A stretch of 56,687 bases of DNA, from positions 1 through 56,687 of the forward strand of contig JACPQN010000020.1 of assembly GCA_016190485.1 (NCBI GenBank). The letters run 5' to 3'. The notes beneath the pieces are model-generated. The model saw nothing but the letters and a program-made list of their open reading frames with translations, did not search any database and was not told where the DNA came from. Source of the DNA: Chloroflexota bacterium (lineage in GTDB: Bacteria; Chloroflexota; Dehalococcoidia; SHYD01). This document shows positions 52,623 through 56,687 of the stretch, in pieces. A program made the position numbers and the translations under genes. Positions within the stretch are counted from its first letter, which is position 1; every line of letters begins with the position of its first letter.

Positions 52623-53531
52623 GTGGAACTGGGACTCATCGGACTGGGCCGCATGGGCGGCAACATGGTGCTGCGGTTGCTCCAGGGCGGCCACCGGGTG
52701 GTGGTCTACGACCGCAGCCCGGAGGCGGTGGCGCGCCTGCGTGGCGAAGGGGCCCGCGGGGCCAGTTCCCTGGAGGAGCTGGTGCGTCAGCTCACGCCGC
52801 CCCGGGCCGTGTGGCTCATGGTGCCCGCAGGCGATCCCGTGGACGAGACGCTCCAGGCCCTGATGGCTGTGGCGGAGGCCGGGGACATCCTCATCGACGG
52901 GGGCAACTCTTACTACAAGGACTCGATGCGCCGCGCCAGGGAGGTGGAGGCACGCGGCTTCCACTACCTGGACGCCGGGACCAGCGGCGGCATCTGGGGC
53001 CTGGAGATCGGTTACTGCATGATGGTGGGCGGCCGCCCCGAGGTCTTCGCCCGTCTGGAGCCGGCCATCAAGACCCTGGCCCCGGAGCAGGGATATGCCC
53101 ACGTAGGCCCCAGCGGCGCGGGGCACTTTGTGAAGATGGTGCACAACGGCATCGAGTACGGCATGATGCAGGCCTACGCCGAGGGTTTTGAGATCCTGCA
53201 ATCGTCCCAGTTCCAGCCCGATCTGGCCCGCGTCGCCGGGCTCTGGAACCACGGCAGCGTGGTGCGCTCCTGGCTGCTGGAGCTGGCGGAGCGGGCTTTC
53301 CAGCGGGACCCCCAGCTGGCCGGCATCCAGGGCTACGTGGAGGATACTGGCGAGGGCCGCTGGACCGTGCTGGCGGCCATCGAGGAGGACGTGCCCGCGT
53401 CGGCCATCGCCCTCTCCCTCTTCACCCGCTTCCGCTCCCGCCAGGACGACTCCTTCGGCAACAAGGTGCTGGCCGCGCTGCGCAACGAGTTCGGCGGCCA
53501 CGCGGTGCGCCCGGCCGAAGGCGCAGGATAG
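52623..53531 (+). CDS. gnd: 6-Phosphogluconate dehydrogenase, short (decarboxylating) type
   Basis: The protein has 302 residues, the size of the short GntZ/YqeC-like class, against about 470 in E. coli Gnd. GLIGLGRMGGNMVLRL is the cofactor loop, DGGNSYYKDS and DAGTSGGIWG bind substrate, and KMVHNGIEYGMMQAYAEGFE contains the catalytic Lys. Start is GTG 52623 with AAAGGAGG 6 nt upstream. It oxidises 6-phosphogluconate to ribulose-5-phosphate, likely with NAD or NADP. It lies 18 nt after the triple fusion. Confidence 0.93.
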   Translation: MELGLIGLGRMGGNMVLRLLQGGHRVVVYDRSPEAVARLRGEGARGASSLEELVRQLTPPRAVWLMVPAGDPVDETLQALMAVAEAGDILIDGGNSYYKDSMRRAREVEARGFHYLDAGTSGGIWGLEIGYCMMVGGRPEVFARLEPAIKTLAPEQGYAHVGPSGAGHFVKMVHNGIEYGMMQAYAEGFEILQSSQFQPDLARVAGLWNHGSVVRSWLLELAERAFQRDPQLAGIQGYVEDTGEGRWTVLAAIEEDVPASAIALSLFTRFRSRQDDSFGNKVLAALRNEFGGHAVRPAEGAG

Positions 53532-53539
53532 GGAACCCC

Positions 53540-55105
53540 ATGACCCAGGCGAGGACCACGCCATCGGTCGAGGAGCAGGCCATCAACCCCCTGCGCGAGG
53601 GGCTGCGCTTAGAACGCACCGCGCCGCCCTGCGCCATGGTGATCTTCGGCGGCGGCGGCGACCTGGCCAAGCGGAAGCTGATGCCGGCGCTCTACCAGCT
53701 CGCGCTCAACCGCCTGCTGCCTGCGGAGTTCACCGTGCTGGGCTTTGCCAGGTCCCCCTTGAGCGACGAGGAGTTCCGCAGGACCATGCGGGCCGCGGTG
53801 GGCGAGTTCTCCCGCACCCAGCCCCTGCGAGAGCCGGTGTGGGACAGCTTCTCCCAGGGCCTCTTCTATCTGTCCGGCAACCTGGACGATCCCCAGGCCT
53901 ACCAGCGGATCGCAGCGCGACTGGATGAGCTGGACCGCACCCGGGGCACCTGCGGCAACCGCCTGTTCTATCTGGCCACCCCGCCCAGCGCCTTTCCGGT
54001 CATCGTACAACGCCTGGGCGAGGCGGGGCTGACCCAAGGTCCTCAGCCCCAGAGCTGGGTCAGGATCGTCATCGAGAAGCCCTTCGGTAGAGACCTGAAG
54101 ACGGCCATCGAGCTGAACCACACGGTTCGGTCGGTCTTCCAGGAGCGGCAGGTCTACCGCATCGACCACTACCTCGGCAAAGAGACGGTGCAGAACCTCC
54201 TGGCCTTCCGCTTCTCCAACGGGTTGTGGGAGCCGGTGTGGAACCGCCAGTACATAGACCACGTGCAGATCACCGTGGCCGAGAGCGTGGGCATCGAGAA
54301 CCGGGCCTCCTACTACGAGGAGGCGGGCGCGCTGCGGGACATGGTGCAGAGCCATATGTTCCAGCTCCTGGCCCTGGTGGCCATGGAGCCGCCCGTCAGC
54401 TTCGAGGCCGATACGGTTCGGGACGAGAAGGTGAAGGTGCTGCGGGCCATCCGGCCCATCCCAGAAGACCGCTTTCACGATTTCACTGTACGGGGCCAGT
54501 ACGGCGCCGGCTGGATCGGCGGGCGGGAGGCGCCGGCCTACCGGGACGAGCCCGGCGTGGCCCGGGACTCCCCCCGGGAGACCTACGCCGCCCTGAAGCT
54601 CTTTATCGACAACTGGCGCTGGGCCGATACGCCCTTCTATCTCCGCCACGGCAAGCGGCTGCCCAAACGGGTCACCGAGGTGGCCATCCAGTTCAAACGG
54701 GCGCCCCACCTCCTCTTCGCTGAGAGCGGCGGGGAGCAACTGGAACCCAATCTGCTCCTGGTGCGCATCCAGCCCGACGAAGGCATCTCCCTCCGATTCG
54801 CCGCCAAGGTGCCGGGGCCTACCATGCACCTCCGCTCGGTCCACATGGACTTTCTCTACGGCAGCGCCTTTCTGGTAGATGCCCCGGACGCCTACGAGCG
54901 GCTGCTGCTGGACTGCATGCTGGGCGACGCCACCCTCTTCACCCGCAACGACGAGGCGGAGCAGGCCTGGGCCTACGTCACCCGCCTTCTGGAGGGCTGG
55001 GAGCGCGCCACCCCCGATTTTCCTAACTACGAGGCGGGCGCCTGGGGGCCGGAAGAGGCCGATCGCTTCCTGGAGCGGGACGGCCGGCGCTGGCGCGTCC
55101 CCTAG
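53540..55105 (+). CDS. zwf: Glucose-6-phosphate 1-dehydrogenase
   Basis: The protein has 521 residues. GGGGDLAKRKLMPAL binds NADP; EKPFGRD and RIDHYLGKETVQN (catalytic His and Lys) are diagnostic; DNWRWADTPFYLRHGKRL and the C-terminal YERLLLDCMLGDATLF are conserved. It opens the oxidative pentose phosphate branch. It starts 8 nt after gnd and is followed by an OpcA-like gene, its usual partner. Confidence 0.96.
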   Translation: MTQARTTPSVEEQAINPLREGLRLERTAPPCAMVIFGGGGDLAKRKLMPALYQLALNRLLPAEFTVLGFARSPLSDEEFRRTMRAAVGEFSRTQPLREPVWDSFSQGLFYLSGNLDDPQAYQRIAARLDELDRTRGTCGNRLFYLATPPSAFPVIVQRLGEAGLTQGPQPQSWVRIVIEKPFGRDLKTAIELNHTVRSVFQERQVYRIDHYLGKETVQNLLAFRFSNGLWEPVWNRQYIDHVQITVAESVGIENRASYYEEAGALRDMVQSHMFQLLALVAMEPPVSFEADTVRDEKVKVLRAIRPIPEDRFHDFTVRGQYGAGWIGGREAPAYRDEPGVARDSPRETYAALKLFIDNWRWADTPFYLRHGKRLPKRVTEVAIQFKRAPHLLFAESGGEQLEPNLLLVRIQPDEGISLRFAAKVPGPTMHLRSVHMDFLYGSAFLVDAPDAYERLLLDCMLGDATLFTRNDEAEQAWAYVTRLLEGWERATPDFPNYEAGAWGPEEADRFLERDGRRWRVP

Positions 55106-55118
55106 CCCGGGACCGATC

Positions 55119-56282
55119 GTGCTCCAGACTCCCCTTCGCACCCTCAGCCGTCACCTGCCCTCCACCGATGTGGAGGGGGTGGCGCGGCAGCTCGCCGCAG
55201 TAATGCGGGAGATCAGTACATCTCCGGATCAGCAGCCACAGGAGGCGCACGCTCTGGCCAGGGCCAGCGTCCTCAATCTCGTGGTCTACACCCAGGACCT
55301 GGACGCCGCCCAGCGGGGCGCGGAGACCATCGGCGCGCTCGCGGGCCTCCACCCGTCCCGCTCCCTGGTGGTAGTGGCGGAGCCGGCAGCGCCCCAGCCA
55401 GACCTGGAGGCCACGGTCACCGTCCGCTGCCAGCTCCACCCCTCGGGAGGCGAGCTCCTGTGCCAGGAAGAGGCACTCCTCACCGCCCGGGGCGCAGTGG
55501 CCCAGCACCTGGGCAGCGTGGCCGTTCCCCTGCTCATCCCCGACCTGCCCGTCTACCTCTGGTGGGTCGGCCCGCCACCGCCCCAGGAAGAAGAGTTGCT
55601 GTGGGTGTGCCACCGCCTCATCGTGGACTCCGCGCTCTTCCCGGATCCCCTGGCGCAGCTCGGGGAGCTGCACCGCCTCACGGCCGTCCTGGCCTCGCGC
55701 CAGCGGGCCATCGCCTTCAGTGACTTCACCTGGGCCCGCCTCACGCCCTGGCGGGAGCTCATCGCCCAGTTCTTTGACGGGCCGGAGACCCTGCCCTATC
55801 TCGCCACCCTGCGCCAGGTGCGCATCGAGTGCGCGGTGGACCCCGGCGGCACGGCCCTCACGGCGCAGCCCTTGCTCCTGGCGTCCTGGCTGGCCGCCCG
55901 CCTCGGCTGGCGCCCCAGAGGCATCGAGGCGCTGGCCGACGCCCGGGAGCACCTGCTGACCTTCGATTGTGGAGAGCGGCAGGCGGAAGTCCGGGTGGCG
56001 CCACGGATGCGCATTGGGGAGACCGGGGCCTCCGGCGAGGTGCGGGCCGTGGAGCTGGTGGCGGGGGAGGGCGACCGGGAGGGGCGGTTCACCGTGGCCC
56101 GTACACCCGACGGCGAGCATGCCACCACCCGGGCGCGCCTGGCGGGAGCCTGGGAGGTGACCCGCACCGTCCCCATGGAGCGGGCCTCCCTGGTTGACCT
56201 GCTACGGGGCGAGCTGGCCATCCTGCGCCACGACCGGGTCTTCGAGCAGAGCCTGGCCGTGACCGCCCGCCTGTTGCCCTGA
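55119..56282 (+). CDS. OpcA-like glucose-6-phosphate dehydrogenase assembly protein
   Basis: The protein has 387 residues from GTG 55119; a longer frame overlaps zwf. SVLNLVVYTQD, HPSRSLVVVAEPA, VPLLIPDLPVYLWWVG, HRLIVDSALFP and FSDFTWARLTPWRELIAQFFD are characteristic of OpcA/GlcP-dehydrogenase subunit proteins of cyanobacteria and actinobacteria, which control or assemble Zwf. The middle part has the usual low-complexity loops. It lies directly after zwf and before the lactonase gene. Confidence 0.88.
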   Translation: MLQTPLRTLSRHLPSTDVEGVARQLAAVMREISTSPDQQPQEAHALARASVLNLVVYTQDLDAAQRGAETIGALAGLHPSRSLVVVAEPAAPQPDLEATVTVRCQLHPSGGELLCQEEALLTARGAVAQHLGSVAVPLLIPDLPVYLWWVGPPPPQEEELLWVCHRLIVDSALFPDPLAQLGELHRLTAVLASRQRAIAFSDFTWARLTPWRELIAQFFDGPETLPYLATLRQVRIECAVDPGGTALTAQPLLLASWLAARLGWRPRGIEALADAREHLLTFDCGERQAEVRVAPRMRIGETGASGEVRAVELVAGEGDREGRFTVARTPDGEHATTRARLAGAWEVTRTVPMERASLVDLLRGELAILRHDRVFEQSLAVTARLLP

Positions 56283-56289
56283 GGCCAGG

Positions 56290-56687
56290 GTGGGCGCCAC
56301 CCTGCATGTCGCCCCCACCCTGGAGGAGCTGAGCCGCCAGGCGGCCGGCTTCGTGGTGCGGAGCTGCCAGAGCGCAGTACACGCAGCCGGACGCTGCGCC
56401 CTGGCCCTCTCTGGCGGCTCCACCCCCAGCATGCTCTACGGGCTGCTGGCGCATCCCCCCTACGCCGGCCAGATGCCCTGGGGCCAGCTCCACTTCTTCT
56501 GGAGTGACGAGCGCTGCGTCCCCTCCCATGACACCCTGAGCAACTACCACCTGGCGGAGCAGCGGTTGCTGAGTCTAGCGCCCGTGCCGCGGGAGAACGT
56601 GCACCGTGCTCCGGTGGAGCTGGAGGACCCGGAGGCGATTGCCCTGGCCTACGCGGAGGAGATCCGGCGCTTCTTCCGCCTCGGCCC
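56290..56687 (+). CDS. pgl: 6-Phosphogluconolactonase (partial, runs off the window)
   Basis: At least 132 residues are readable from GTG 56290. LALSGGSTPSMLYGLLA is the phosphosugar-binding loop and FFWSDERCVPSHDTLSNY is the catalytic segment of the Pgl/DevB family. It hydrolyses 6-phosphogluconolactone between Zwf and Gnd, and completes the oxidative branch. The start is 7 nt after the opcA-like stop. The C-terminal half is outside the window. Confidence 0.92.
   Translation, partial: MGATLHVAPTLEELSRQAAGFVVRSCQSAVHAAGRCALALSGGSTPSMLYGLLAHPPYAGQMPWGQLHFFWSDERCVPSHDTLSNYHLAEQRLLSLAPVPRENVHRAPVELEDPEAIALAYAEEIRRFFRLG

Overview
This is a GC-rich bacterial chromosome segment, coding on both strands. 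It has tightly packed, overlapping operons and many short dispersed palindromic intergenic repeats. A Chloroflexus-type malyl/methylmalyl-CoA lyase-like protein, a transaldolase-phosphoglucose isomerase fusion, an OpcA-like protein and the repeat family together suggest Chloroflexota (or a neighbouring phylum). No rRNA or other marker gene is present to prove it.

Layout. 116-1903 (-) is a thioredoxin-like DUF255 protein. 2114-6120 (+) carries a one-carbon pair (homocysteine methyltransferase/MTHFR fusion, folD), a degenerate GIY-YIG protein and sfsA. 6348-9338 (+) holds the most unusual content: two paralogous SCP2-thiolase-like genes, each interrupted by two in-frame TGA codons at the same two places. 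Every TGA is followed about 17-22 nt later by the loop of a SECIS-like hairpin, and a DUF35 zinc-ribbon/OB-fold partner gene follows. I read them as double-selenocysteine thiolase-like proteins. 9456-11595 (+) is a lower-GC island with a membrane protein and a sugar-phosphate transferase.

11862-27168 (-) looks like one long transcription unit starting at ccr. It encodes crotonyl-CoA carboxylase/reductase, two MaoC hydratases, two CitE/Mcl-type lyases, a SucCD-like CoA ligase, an acyl-CoA dehydrogenase with a ferredoxin, a methylmalonyl-CoA-mutase-type catalytic subunit, an acetoacetyl-CoA reductase and a thiolase. Together these fit an ethylmalonyl-CoA-type acetyl-CoA assimilation route. Small accessory genes are embedded in it (three retropepsin-like proteases, a HEPN-DUF5678 protein, DUF2442/DUF4160 pairs, a GIY-YIG protein). 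A divergent LysR regulator (27415, +) with its own promoter and a T-N11-A dyad faces ccr, followed by a LarA-like protein.

29797-38137 (-) is a chemotaxis/motor-switch operon (truncated mcp, cheR, cheD, cheY, cheX, cheB, cheA, cheW, fliM). 38430-44848 is accessory: an unidentified, highly structured three-way-junction RNA precedes a secreted subtilisin-like protease, then comes a gene remnant and a GAF-type protein fused in frame to the C-terminal part of an IS110 transposase. 45212-46691 (+) is a histidine kinase/NarL-type response regulator pair. 47211-56687 (+) is an oxidative and non-oxidative pentose-phosphate operon: transketolase, a triple RpiB-transaldolase-phosphoglucose isomerase fusion, 6-phosphogluconate dehydrogenase, glucose-6-phosphate dehydrogenase, an OpcA-like protein and 6-phosphogluconolactonase (cut by the window end).
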